Of a stretch of DNA of 7,812 nt, positions 1-4,971 are shown piece after piece. The stretch covers positions 1 through 7,812 of the forward strand of contig WRNL01000073.1 of assembly GCA_009776625.1 (NCBI GenBank), written 5' to 3'. The notes under the pieces were generated by a model. It saw only the letters and a program-made list of their open reading frames with translations. It ran no database searches and was not told the origin of the DNA. Made by a program: the position numbers and the translations under genes. Source of the stretch: Methanomassiliicoccaceae archaeon (GTDB lineage: Archaea > Thermoplasmatota > Thermoplasmata > Methanomassiliicoccales > Methanomethylophilaceae). Each line of letters begins with the position of its first letter. The stretch's first letter is position 1.

Positions 1-1026
1 GTCGCATGGTATGGAGGCCATGGGCGCGCCGTACTCGTCGTCGATGGTCCAGCCGTCGAAGGCCCCGCTCCCGAACCCGTCCATGAGCAGCCCCACGGCC
101 GCGTCGGCGTCCGCGCCGCCCAGGGAGGGCGCGCCGTCCCCCTCCGGGCGTATGCGGAACATGACGAAGTTCTCGGGGTTGTGCCCGTCGTCGGGCTCCG
201 TCACGCCGTCGAAGAAGCACAGCGTGTTCCCGTCCCTGCCTATCCTGGATATGTTCTGGTGGACGATCTCGCCCTCCCCCCGCTTGCCGTGGTAGAGCAC
301 GTTAGTCCCCATCTCCCCCCGCATCGCGGTGAACACCGCCACGCCCTCGGCGCATGGCACCCTTATCTGCGCCTGGCCCTCGTGGTTGACCGCCCACCCG
401 GTCGGGACGAACGAGGCCCTGTTGTAGTCGACCCCCGGCTCGGCGAGCTCCCCCGTCTCGAAGCCCTCCAGGAGCTCCCGCACCTGCACCGGCGCCCAGT
501 CCTCCTCCTCCGCCTCGGGGGGCGCGGCGCCCGCTTTCCGGATGTCCACCTCGGCCTCGGTGTCCCCGTCGGCCGTGCTCGGTATGTGATCGAACTTGAC
601 GGGGGGCCTGGGGGCGGCCATCACGGCCATCCCGCCATCGGTCGTGGCCGGCGGCGCGCCCTCGGGTATGATCGCCCTGAGGATGGCGGCGGCCTCCTCC
701 TCCTGCTCCTTGGTGAACACGGGTTCCTGCGGCTCCTGGCCGGAATCGACATCGGCAGAAGCGGGGGCCTGCTCCTTCTCGGGGACGTACATGGTCAGAA
801 CCCCGTCGTCGGAAAGCTCCACCGACACGCCCTCGGGCATGCCCTCCTGTAGTTTGGCGACGAACTCCTCGCGGCTGAACTCATCCTCCGCGGCGGCCGG
901 GGGCCGCTCCTCCTCGGGCGCCTGTTTCGGCTTGCCCCTGATCTCGAACCCGCACTTGCGGCAGAACCTCTCCTTCTCCGCGTTGACGGGCGAACCGCAC
1001 ATGATGCAGAACCTTATCGTGTCCAT
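1..1026 (-). CDS. Zinc-ribbon domain protein, C-terminus beyond left edge
   Basis: I read an uninterrupted frame on the minus strand from ATG at 1026 to the window edge, 342 codons with no stop. Residues 7-26 form a zinc ribbon: CIMC, a short spacer, then CRKC, i.e. two CxxC knuckles. Residues about 30-190 are a Glu/Pro/Ala-rich, probably disordered acidic linker. From about residue 190 (DWAPVQVRELLEGF) a more ordered domain follows, with sequence such as TGWAVNHEGQAQIRVPC. No membrane segment or signal peptide is visible. An N-terminal zinc ribbon plus acidic linker is common in archaeal proteins of unknown role; I do not recognise the C-terminal domain. The start is supported by a TATA-like box about 29 bases upstream and no Shine-Dalgarno, fitting a leaderless transcript. 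Plus-strand frames here are shadows. The gene is real with high confidence; its function is unknown. Confidence 0.85.
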   Translation of the reverse strand, partial: MDTIRFCIMCGSPVNAEKERFCRKCGFEIRGKPKQAPEEERPPAAAEDEFSREEFVAKLQEGMPEGVSVELSDDGVLTMYVPEKEQAPASADVDSGQEPQEPVFTKEQEEEAAAILRAIIPEGAPPATTDGGMAVMAAPRPPVKFDHIPSTADGDTEAEVDIRKAGAAPPEAEEEDWAPVQVRELLEGFETGELAEPGVDYNRASFVPTGWAVNHEGQAQIRVPCAEGVAVFTAMRGEMGTNVLYHGKRGEGEIVHQNISRIGRDGNTLCFFDGVTEPDDGHNPENFVMFRIRPEGDGAPSLGGADADAAVGLLMDGFGSGAFDGWTIDDEYGAPMASIPCD

Positions 1027-1047
1027 GGCGGCCCATGCTTTTTTCAA

Positions 1048-1057
1048 CGTTTATAGA
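1048..1057 (-). promoter_or_regulatory. TATA-box promoter of the zinc-ribbon gene
   Basis: Read on the minus strand this is ATCTATAAAC, with TATAAA starting 29 bases before the ATG at 1026. That is the spacing expected for an archaeal TATA box when transcription starts at or next to the start codon. The position is seen; the promoter role is inferred. Confidence 0.55.
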
Positions 1058-1208
1058 TTTACCATGGCCCCCTGACAAAACCGCATATGGGGGTGTTGTG
1101 AATGCCACATTGCCGTCGGGAGCGACATGTTTCTGGTTGTCTGCGCCGAATAAAGCGAATGCTACGCCGAGTCTATGGATCCCGAGACAGGGAGGCATAG
1201 GGCGATCA

Positions 1209-1595
1209 ATGCCAAAGGGGATCCTCGTAGAGTGTACGACCCCAGACAACGTCGTCGCGCACGAGTCCGGGCATGCCGCGCTGTACTCGCTCATACTGAA
1301 CGACGAGAGCCTGGACTGGAATTACCTCCTCTATGACGAGAGGGAGGTGGACAGGCTCCATGACGCCTATGCCGCCGCCATCGTGAACAGCATCATAATG
1401 AAGGACCCGGCGATGATCGAGATGTACAATGCCGACCCCTGGATGTACGCTGCCAAGAAGGTAGGGTTCATCCAGGGCAGCATATCAAAATACGCCGGGC
1501 GTAGAGACGGTGAGACCGTCTCGGAGTGGTTCAACGACGTGTCCGCCAATGGGGAGAACGCCGACGACTTTAGCGAGGAAATACATAAACTCTAA
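1209..1595 (+). pseudogene. Zincin-like metallopeptidase gene, 3' end cut off by IS, 5' end probably degraded
   Basis: From ATG 1209 the frame gives 128 residues; it is open back to ATG 1035 but looks poorly coding before about 1245. Residues 18-22 are HESGH, the HExxH zinc-binding and catalytic motif of zincin peptidases. E106 in SEWF, inside the segment SISKYAGRRDGETVSEWFND, is a plausible third zinc ligand. This arrangement (Tyr-Ala, Glu-aromatic, then an NG-N-A / SEEI tail) resembles the zincin domain found in some phage head-morphogenesis and ADP-ribosyltransferase proteins; that assignment is inference from memory. HExxH falls only 18 residues from this start, so N-terminal strands seem missing. 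The last two codons, CTC TAA, belong to the inverted repeat of the IS at 1590. The original gene therefore read on past this point. A probable frameshift lies near 1244. Activity is doubtful. Confidence 0.6.
1585..1589. repeat. Target-site duplication ATAAA, left copy
   Basis: These five bases directly abut the left end and are repeated at 3312-3316 next to the right end. Deleting the IS together with one copy yields a continuous reading frame in the metallopeptidase gene, which independently supports the boundaries. Confidence 0.88.
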
Positions 1596-1615
1596 CTATG
1601 GAATGTAGGGTATAA
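1590..1615 (+). repeat. Left terminal inverted repeat of the IS
   Basis: The outer 14 bases (CTCTAACTATGGAA) are perfectly inverted at the right end, and 23 of 26 match overall. The inner block GGGTATAA (1608-1615) is also conserved and recurs in the transposase promoter. The repeat supplies the Leu codon and TAA stop that now end the metallopeptidase frame. Confidence 0.9.
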
Positions 1616-1685
1616 TTTTTTGAATTTCGACGTCCTTTCCCGATCGATCTTTATGCTGGCTTATGCGGACTTCGGCACAGATACA

Positions 1686-1713
1686 TTTAAATAGTTATAC
1701 CCCATTGGGTATA
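1686..1713 (+). promoter_or_regulatory. Transposase promoter with TATA box and palindromic operator
   Basis: A TATA-like box TTTAAATA at 1686-1693 lies 23-30 bases before the ATG at 1716, as for a leaderless transcript. Between them is a palindrome, TATACCC CATT GGGTATA (1696-1713), with perfect 7-base arms. Its TTATACCC core also occurs in the inner part of both inverted repeats (1608-1615 reversed, 3286-3293). This suggests that transposase binding to its own ends could also repress its promoter; that is inference. Confidence 0.55.
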
Positions 1714-1715
1714 TC

Positions 1716-3284
1716 ATGGGATGCGAACCGGATCGGTGGGCGAAGGACTGGCTTGAGAAAAAGAGAAAGAACGGCGAGACCGGCCTTACCGTGGAGAAAA
1801 GAGGCGGCGTGCATTATCTTAAGTGGGCGACCACGGTGTGGGACGCCGACGCCGGGAAGAGGCGCAAGGTCTCCGAGTACAGGGGGGTGCTGAACCCCGA
1901 CGGCACGGTCACCGAGCCGAGGCCCAGGAGGGACCGGTTCCCGGACGTGACCGACGTCAGGGAATCAGGCAACGCAAAAGTCCTGGCCATCGGCCTGTCC
2001 CCCGTCCTCGACGATCTTAGAGCGTGTTTTCCCAGAGACCATCCCGAGATGATAGAGCTCGCATTCGCCAGATGCCTCGGTAAGGGCGAGCTCAATAAGG
2101 CCGGCAGATGCTGGAAGAACCTGGACGACGTCCTGGGACTCCGCCCCAACACCGATCCCTCCTCCCTTGCGGAGACATTGGAGAGGGTGGGCAGGTCCAG
2201 GGTCCCTCAGGACATGTTCTTCGACAGGATACGGTCTTCCGACAAAGAGATGGCGGTGGACCTGTCCCTGATATTCTCCGGATCCAAAGGAGCGTTCCTG
2301 GTGAAAAAAGGATACAATCCCGCGGCCTCGATCAACACCCAGTTCAACATCCTGATGGCGTGCGGCGTCGGGACCGGGAGGCCGCAGTACATCAAGGCGA
2401 TCGCGGGGAACCTTCGCGAAGGGTCGATAGAGGATATGCTGGATGAGTTCGACATACCGGAAGGGACGATCCTCGTCATGGACGCCGGGCACTGTTCTGA
2501 CAGGATCATGAACGCCGTGACCCGGCGCAAGCTGGAGTTCATAGTGGCGACCAAGAGGGAATCCAAGGCCTACGACGAGATAAAAGTGGGAGAGAACATG
2601 TTCACCTGGAAAAGGAACGCGGTGTTCTGCGGCGTCGGACAGATCGGCGGGAGATATGCTTACAGGTTCGAGAACCTCTCCGTCAGGAACAGCGAGCTGG
2701 CCGACGCGGCGATATCGTCGAAGAGAACGGGCAAGCCGATGAAAGAGCCGGAGAAGGCGGGGAATCTCATGCTCTTCTCGTCGCTGAAGATGGAGCCGGA
2801 AGAAGCATACCGGCTGTACAAGCTCCGATGCGCGATCGAGAACTGTTTCGACACCGCGAAGAACGTCCTCTCGGCGGACCGGACGTATATGGGGTCAGAC
2901 GAGAAGATCTCGGGCCATTGTTTCATAACGTTCCTTTCCCTTTGTATCAGGTTCGAGATAAGCGCCGCGATAGAAAGGGCGGGGCTGAGTTCCCAATACA
3001 CCGTCGAGGACGTCCTGGACATATATGCGACCATGAAAAGGACGACGGCGGGAGGGAGGGATCTGACGCAGACCGTAGGAAAGGACGTGAGGGAACTGGA
3101 TTACAGGTTGGGGTTCTTCCTCTATTCGGACAAGGACTCGCCGCCGAGGATAAGGTCCGCGCCGGACGGCGCCGGCATGCCAAGGAAAGGAGGTCGCCCG
3201 CCTAAGGTGAGGCCGGAAGAGGATATCGTGAAGATCCCCAAGAAAAGAGGGCGGCCGCCGAAGGCGTCAGGGCCTCAGCCCTGA
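1716..3284 (+). CDS. DDE transposase, IS4/IS1634-like, with two C-terminal AT-hooks
   Basis: This 522-residue protein is the transposase of the surrounding IS; it would cut and rejoin the element's ends. Likely catalytic acids are D182 (in AVDLSLIFSG), D256 (in LVMDAGHCSD) and E375. The last lies in an exact IS4-family YREK motif: Y368, R371, E375, K382 with spacing 2-3-6. Residues 1-100 contain a short N-terminal domain (WAKDWLEKKRKNG, then a basic WDADAGKRRK stretch) that may bind DNA. The C-terminus carries two AT-hook-like minor-groove binders, RKGGRPPK (490-497) and KKRGRPPK (509-516). I chose ATG 1716 because it follows a TATA box at leaderless spacing. The frame is full-length and unbroken. 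The DDE residues are assigned by motif, not structure; the family-level call is secure. Confidence 0.92.
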   Translation: MGCEPDRWAKDWLEKKRKNGETGLTVEKRGGVHYLKWATTVWDADAGKRRKVSEYRGVLNPDGTVTEPRPRRDRFPDVTDVRESGNAKVLAIGLSPVLDDLRACFPRDHPEMIELAFARCLGKGELNKAGRCWKNLDDVLGLRPNTDPSSLAETLERVGRSRVPQDMFFDRIRSSDKEMAVDLSLIFSGSKGAFLVKKGYNPAASINTQFNILMACGVGTGRPQYIKAIAGNLREGSIEDMLDEFDIPEGTILVMDAGHCSDRIMNAVTRRKLEFIVATKRESKAYDEIKVGENMFTWKRNAVFCGVGQIGGRYAYRFENLSVRNSELADAAISSKRTGKPMKEPEKAGNLMLFSSLKMEPEEAYRLYKLRCAIENCFDTAKNVLSADRTYMGSDEKISGHCFITFLSLCIRFEISAAIERAGLSSQYTVEDVLDIYATMKRTTAGGRDLTQTVGKDVRELDYRLGFFLYSDKDSPPRIRSAPDGAGMPRKGGRPPKVRPEEDIVKIPKKRGRPPKASGPQP

Positions 3285-3285
3285 C

Positions 3286-3311
3286 TTATACCCCAATTTC
3301 CATAGTTAGAG
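3286..3311 (-). repeat. Right terminal inverted repeat of the IS
   Basis: The reverse complement starts CTCTAACTATGGAA and continues to GGGGTATAA, matching the left end with three mismatches over 26 bases. It begins one base after the transposase stop codon. Confidence 0.9.
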
Positions 3312-3316
3312 ATAAA
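3312..3316. repeat. Target-site duplication ATAAA, right copy
   Basis: This is the second copy of the 5-bp duplication. Together with the next bases it forms ATAAATTA, a TATA-like box 24-31 bases before the ATG of the first small paralog at 3343. The insertion may therefore have landed in, and regenerated, that gene's promoter. Confidence 0.85.
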
Positions 3317-3346
3317 TTACTCAATGCCCTATTGGGAATGCGATGA
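3317..3346 (+). pseudogene. Displaced 3' end of the metallopeptidase gene
   Basis: If the IS and one ATAAA copy are removed, the frame ending ...GAG GAA ATA CAT AAA at 1589 continues here as TTA CTC AAT GCC CTA TTG GGA ATG CGA TGA. It thus encodes LLNALLGMR and a stop at 3344-3346. This replaces the current Leu-stop made by the IS end. The stop overlaps the ATG of the next gene (ATGA, 3343-3346), typical of translational coupling. The fragment has no start of its own. Confidence 0.72.
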
Positions 3347-3645
3347 TAACAATACACTCAAAGGGGTTCTGGGAATCGGTGATAAACGGGGCCGACATAA
3401 TGCGCGAGCCGGAGCTGTACCCCCCGGAGGTCGTAGAGGCATTCAAGCGGTTCGAGGCGCACTGGCTGGCGCGTGCGAACGGCAGGGCCCCCGTAGAGCC
3501 GCCGGACGAGTTCGGCATCGAAGGTTACATCGTGGGCGCACATGGCGTGGTGGGGGTGCATCCCAGCGCGTCCGACGAGGTGAAGGGGGAGTGGATGGCC
3601 CATTGGACGTGGAGGAAGGAACACCCCCACGGGGGCGGTTGCTGA
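3343..3645 (+). CDS. Small protein of unknown family, paralog 1 of 3
   Basis: This 100-residue protein is related to the two small genes downstream. Shared features are YPPEVVEAF (about residues 26-34; YPPEFVKAL in paralog 2) and IEGYIVGAHGVVGVHP (about 59-74), followed by EWMAHW. No signal peptide, membrane helix or zinc-binding motif is evident, and I recognise no known domain. The core alternates helix-like segments with a Gly-rich VVG turn, suggesting a small soluble alpha/beta fold. Its C-terminus (HPHGGGC) differs from the others, and it lacks the MW start. ATG 3343 is chosen because paralog similarity begins soon after it and because it overlaps the ancestral upstream stop. That made it the coupled second gene of an operon before the IS arrived. 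It may now depend on the TATA-like ATAAATTA at 3312-3319 or on read-through from the transposase. Confidence 0.75.
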   Translation: MITIHSKGFWESVINGADIMREPELYPPEVVEAFKRFEAHWLARANGRAPVEPPDEFGIEGYIVGAHGVVGVHPSASDEVKGEWMAHWTWRKEHPHGGGC

Positions 3646-3672
3646 TTCCGTCCTCCCTCGGACATTCACCCC

Positions 3673-3704
3673 GTCCTTTCCAAGCACGCACGGGGATAAA
3701 GGAC
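3673..3704. other. Conserved hairpin in repeat A
   Basis: GTCCTTT pairs with AAAGGAC, and CC with GG just inside, around a loop containing AAGCACGCAC. The same 32-base hairpin occurs in copy B. The stem is identical in both copies, so it gives no covariation evidence. It may be a transcript end for the upstream gene or part of an RNA. Confidence 0.4.
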
Positions 3705-3867
3705 ATAGGTTTGGCAATAGCACAGGGAGAAGAAATACTACATAACGAGCCGAGTCTCTGAAAACGGAGCAAAGAATAACTTTGAAACGACCGTCGAATC
3801 GTTCAGCCACGTGCGTAATCTCAGCAAAAAAGGCGCCCCTGTTCTGCATCCGGCTGTTCAAGCGCAC

Positions 3868-3884
3868 GCCGGCATCATCCCGGC
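3868..3884. other. Covarying hairpin in repeat A
   Basis: The stem is GCCGG/CCGGC with a 7-base loop CATCATC. In copy B the aligned bases form GCTGG/CCAGC, so a C-G pair became T-A with pairing kept, while the loop changed at most positions. It lies 7 bases before the promoter palindromes in both copies. One compensatory change is suggestive, not proof, of a selected structure. Confidence 0.5.
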
Positions 3885-3891
3885 ATTAACA

Positions 3892-3928
3892 GGATAATTA
3901 TATTATCCAAAGGATTATATCATTATCC
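3892..3928 (+). promoter_or_regulatory. Twin palindromic operator and TATA promoter of paralog 2
   Basis: Two 17-base palindromes are separated by AAA: GGATAATTATATTATCC (3892-3908, perfect 7-base arms) and GGATTATATCATTATCC (3912-3928, one mismatch). Their centres are 20 bases apart, about two helical turns, so bound dimers would sit on one DNA face. The first is centred 29 bases before the ATG and contains the TATA-like sequence AATTATATT. The second runs to the base before the ATG. A protein bound here would cover both the TATA box and the start site of a leaderless transcript, so repression is likely. Repressor identity is unknown. Confidence 0.65.
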
Positions 3929-4210
3929 ATGTGGGAGCCGTCGCTCGATCTAAGGAAGGCACTCGTCCATGCGCACGATGTGATAGACGACCCTGAAGGT
4001 TATCCTCCAGAGTTCGTAAAAGCACTCATGGAAATCGCCGAGACGGGTAGCGACGCGCTATGGGACGAGAGCCAACGCTACCGTTTCGAGGGGTACATCC
4101 TAATGCATTATGGTGTGGTGGGCATCCGCCCTGACAGCAAGCCGGATGTCCGCAAGGAGTGGATGAGATACTGGAAGTTGCAGAGAGACCGCCCCATGAC
4201 CTACATGTGA
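3929..4210 (+). CDS. Small protein of unknown family, paralog 2 of 3
   Basis: This 93-residue protein is about 58% identical by eye to paralog 3, and more distantly related to paralog 1. It starts MWEPS. It has a helical N-terminal half with YPPEFVKAL (residues 25-33) and a conserved C-terminal block around FEGYILMHYGVVGIRPDSKP, then VRKEWMRYW. I see no membrane helix, signal or metal site. Conserved Tyr, Trp, Gly-Val-Val-Gly and Arg-Pro positions suggest a small folded domain rather than a loose peptide. The start is fixed by the twin palindromes that end at the base before ATG and by the same arrangement in paralog 3. There is no Shine-Dalgarno, so translation is probably leaderless. I cannot name a function; an antitoxin, immunity or regulatory role is possible but has no direct support. 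Confidence 0.8.
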   Translation: MWEPSLDLRKALVHAHDVIDDPEGYPPEFVKALMEIAETGSDALWDESQRYRFEGYILMHYGVVGIRPDSKPDVRKEWMRYWKLQRDRPMTYM

Positions 4211-4253
4211 GGTTTCATCATCTGTAATTGTCCTCCCTCGGACATCCCCCTCC

Positions 4254-4285
4254 GTCCTTTCCAAGCACGCACTGGGATAAAGGAC
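4254..4285. other. Conserved hairpin in repeat B
   Basis: This has the same GTCCTTT/AAAGGAC stem and length as the copy A hairpin; the loop differs by one base (G to T). Confidence 0.4.
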
Positions 4286-4446
4286 ATAGACCTGACGAAT
4301 GAATATCATCTGAAATGCTGCATAACGAGCCAGGTTTCCCGTCACGGAGCGAGGAACTACTTTGAAACGACCGCCGAATAGTTCAGCCTCGTGCGTAATC
4401 TCGGCAAAAGAGCGCTCCTGCTCTGCATCCGGCTGTTCAAGCGCAA

Positions 4447-4463
4447 GCTGGCGCTGTTCCAGC
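4447..4463. other. Covarying hairpin in repeat B
   Basis: The stem is GCTGG/CCAGC with loop CGCTGTT. It aligns base for base with the copy A hairpin and differs from it by one compensated pair plus a diverged loop. Confidence 0.5.
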
Positions 4464-4470
4464 ATTGACA

Positions 4471-4507
4471 GGATGATTATATAATCCTAAAGATTATACC
4501 ATTATCT
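4471..4507 (+). promoter_or_regulatory. Twin palindromic operator and TATA promoter of paralog 3
   Basis: The layout is the same as before paralog 2: GGATGATTATATAATCC (4471-4487) and AGATTATACCATTATCT (4491-4507), separated by TAA and abutting ATG 4508. Each has one mismatch between its arms. The half-site consensus over the four palindromes is about RGATNAT. The TATA-like ATTATATAA lies in the first palindrome, centred about 29 bases before the ATG. Confidence 0.65.
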
Positions 4508-4783
4508 ATGTGGATTCCATCACCCGAGTTACAAAGGGCGCTCATCCATGGGTACAGAGTAATTGAGGACCCTAAAGGCCACCCTGCGGAGTTCGTGGAG
4601 GCGCTTAGGGAGATTGCCGATGACGATTCGTTCATAGAACATGAAATGCGTTATCGGTTCGACGGGTACATCCTAATGCGCCGTGGAGTAGTTGGAATCC
4701 GCCCCGACAGCAAGCCAGAGGTACGTGAGGAATGGATGAGGCACTGGCAGAGGCTGAAGGACAACCCGCTCATCCTAATCTGA
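4508..4783 (+). CDS. Small protein of unknown family, paralog 3 of 3
   Basis: This 91-residue protein is closest to paralog 2. It starts MWIPS, carries HPAEFVEAL (residues 25-33), and keeps the strongest shared block, DGYILMRRGVVGIRPDSKP, followed by VREEWMRHW. The variable middle (about residues 38-46) is two residues shorter than in paralog 2, and the tail NPLILI is hydrophobic but too short to span a membrane. The start is set by the abutting operator, as for paralog 2. No repeat copy follows it, so it is the last gene of the array. Having its own copy of the same promoter suggests it is co-regulated with paralog 2 rather than co-transcribed. The function is not recognised. Confidence 0.8.
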   Translation: MWIPSPELQRALIHGYRVIEDPKGHPAEFVEALREIADDDSFIEHEMRYRFDGYILMRRGVVGIRPDSKPEVREEWMRHWQRLKDNPLILI

Positions 4784-4800
4784 CATCCGCCCCTGATTCG

Positions 4801-4835
4801 TTTATGATTAATGTCAATCCGCCCTTTATCATAAA
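4801..4835. repeat. Inverted repeat in the gap after paralog 3
   Basis: TTTATGAT (4801-4808) and ATCATAAA (4828-4835) form 8-base arms around 19 bases, followed by a run of A on the plus strand. The A-run is the wrong base for a plus-strand terminator. It may act as a DNA site or mark the island boundary. The rest of the 4784-4916 gap shows nothing I can support. Confidence 0.3.
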
Positions 4836-4916
4836 AAAAACTCGTAGTGGCATGTGGAAAAATCGTTATATGCCGCCTATGGGCGTGTAGTGCCGGAAGT
4901 GAGCTTAACGACCCTG

Positions 4917-4938
4917 AAAAAAGCGGGGGTGTGCCCCC
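4917..4938 (-). terminator. Hairpin/T-run terminator of the DUF373-mptE operon
   Basis: Read on the minus strand, a perfect hairpin GGGGG-CACA-CCCCC is followed by GC and TTTTTT. It lies about 34 bases after the mptE-like stop codon. Archaeal termination normally needs mainly the U-run, so the stable hairpin in front of it is a notable extra. Confidence 0.6.
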
Positions 4939-4971
4939 TGGGTGGTATAGGATTGTGTAAAAAGTACCCCA

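Larger units (their letters stand above)
1590..3311 (+). mobile_element. Complete insertion sequence, IS4 superfamily (IS1634-like), 1722 bp
   Basis: Both ends can be placed to the base. The left end begins CTCTAACTATGGAA and the right end is its exact reverse complement over 14 bases. With three mismatches the match extends to 26 bases (1590-1615 and 3286-3311). The element is flanked by the direct repeat ATAAA at 1585-1589 and 3312-3316, a 5-bp target duplication. It carries one transposase of 522 codons whose stop lies just before the right inverted repeat. A length near 1.7 kb, 5-bp duplication and YREK motif agree with the IS1634/IS4 group; the exact family is not confirmed. Intact ends, duplication and open frame suggest recent insertion and possible activity. 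Confidence 0.9.
3650..3928 (+). repeat. Untranslated intergenic repeat, copy A
   Basis: This fills the whole gap between paralogs 1 and 2 and aligns end to end with copy B at 4230-4507, roughly 75-80% identical by eye. The exception is a diverged stretch of about 25 bases near 3711-3735. Shared blocks include GTCCTCCCTCGGACAT, TCCTTTCCAAGCACGCAC and TGCATCCGGCTGTTCAAGCG. No frame on either strand survives comparison: stops, a one-base indel near 3825-3835, and differences spread over all codon positions. Sub-features are a hairpin at 3673-3704, a covarying hairpin at 3868-3884 and two palindromes at 3892-3928. It could be a structured RNA, a long regulatory region, or both. Confidence 0.8.
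4230..4507 (+). repeat. Untranslated intergenic repeat, copy B
   Basis: This is the second copy, between paralogs 2 and 3, of almost the same length as copy A (278 against 279 bases). It starts with the same 16 bases and ends at the ATG of paralog 3. The duplicated unit is therefore repeat plus gene. Matching sub-features are a hairpin at 4254-4285, the covarying hairpin at 4447-4463 and palindromes at 4471-4507. Confidence 0.8.

Noticed and set aside
881..1294. 137-codon minus-strand frame upstream of the zinc-ribbon start
   Set aside because: It overlaps the zinc-ribbon gene in another frame and runs antisense to the metallopeptidase; it is a high-GC shadow.
1965..2566. Long minus-strand frames inside the transposase
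   Set aside because: They are antisense to a convincing YREK transposase and carry no recognisable motif.
3358..4465. Two minus-strand open frames across the intergenic repeats, both encoding a FAEITH[VE]AE.F.GRFK peptide
   Set aside because: Similarity follows from the DNA repeat. The frames extend antisense through real paralog genes, an indel breaks the alignment before FAEI, and differences fall on all codon positions, not mainly the third.
3780..4465. Plus-strand peptide FETT.E.FS.VRNL in both repeats, resembling a decayed protein end
   Set aside because: Copy B has an in-frame TAG, copy A needs a one-base shift, and most differences are at first or second positions. Noncoding is the simpler reading.
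3650..4507. CRISPR array
   Set aside because: There are only two long diverged copies separated by a gene, with no short regular repeats or spacers.
4852..4890. 12-codon frame MWKNRYMPPMGV after paralog 3, starting MW like paralogs 2 and 3
   Set aside because: Too short, no operator palindromes before it, and no similarity beyond the first two residues.
4784..4971. Possible tRNA or small RNA in the gap before the mptE-like stop
   Set aside because: No cloverleaf, T-loop or C/D-box arrangement could be drawn; only the terminator hairpin and an 8-base inverted repeat are supported.
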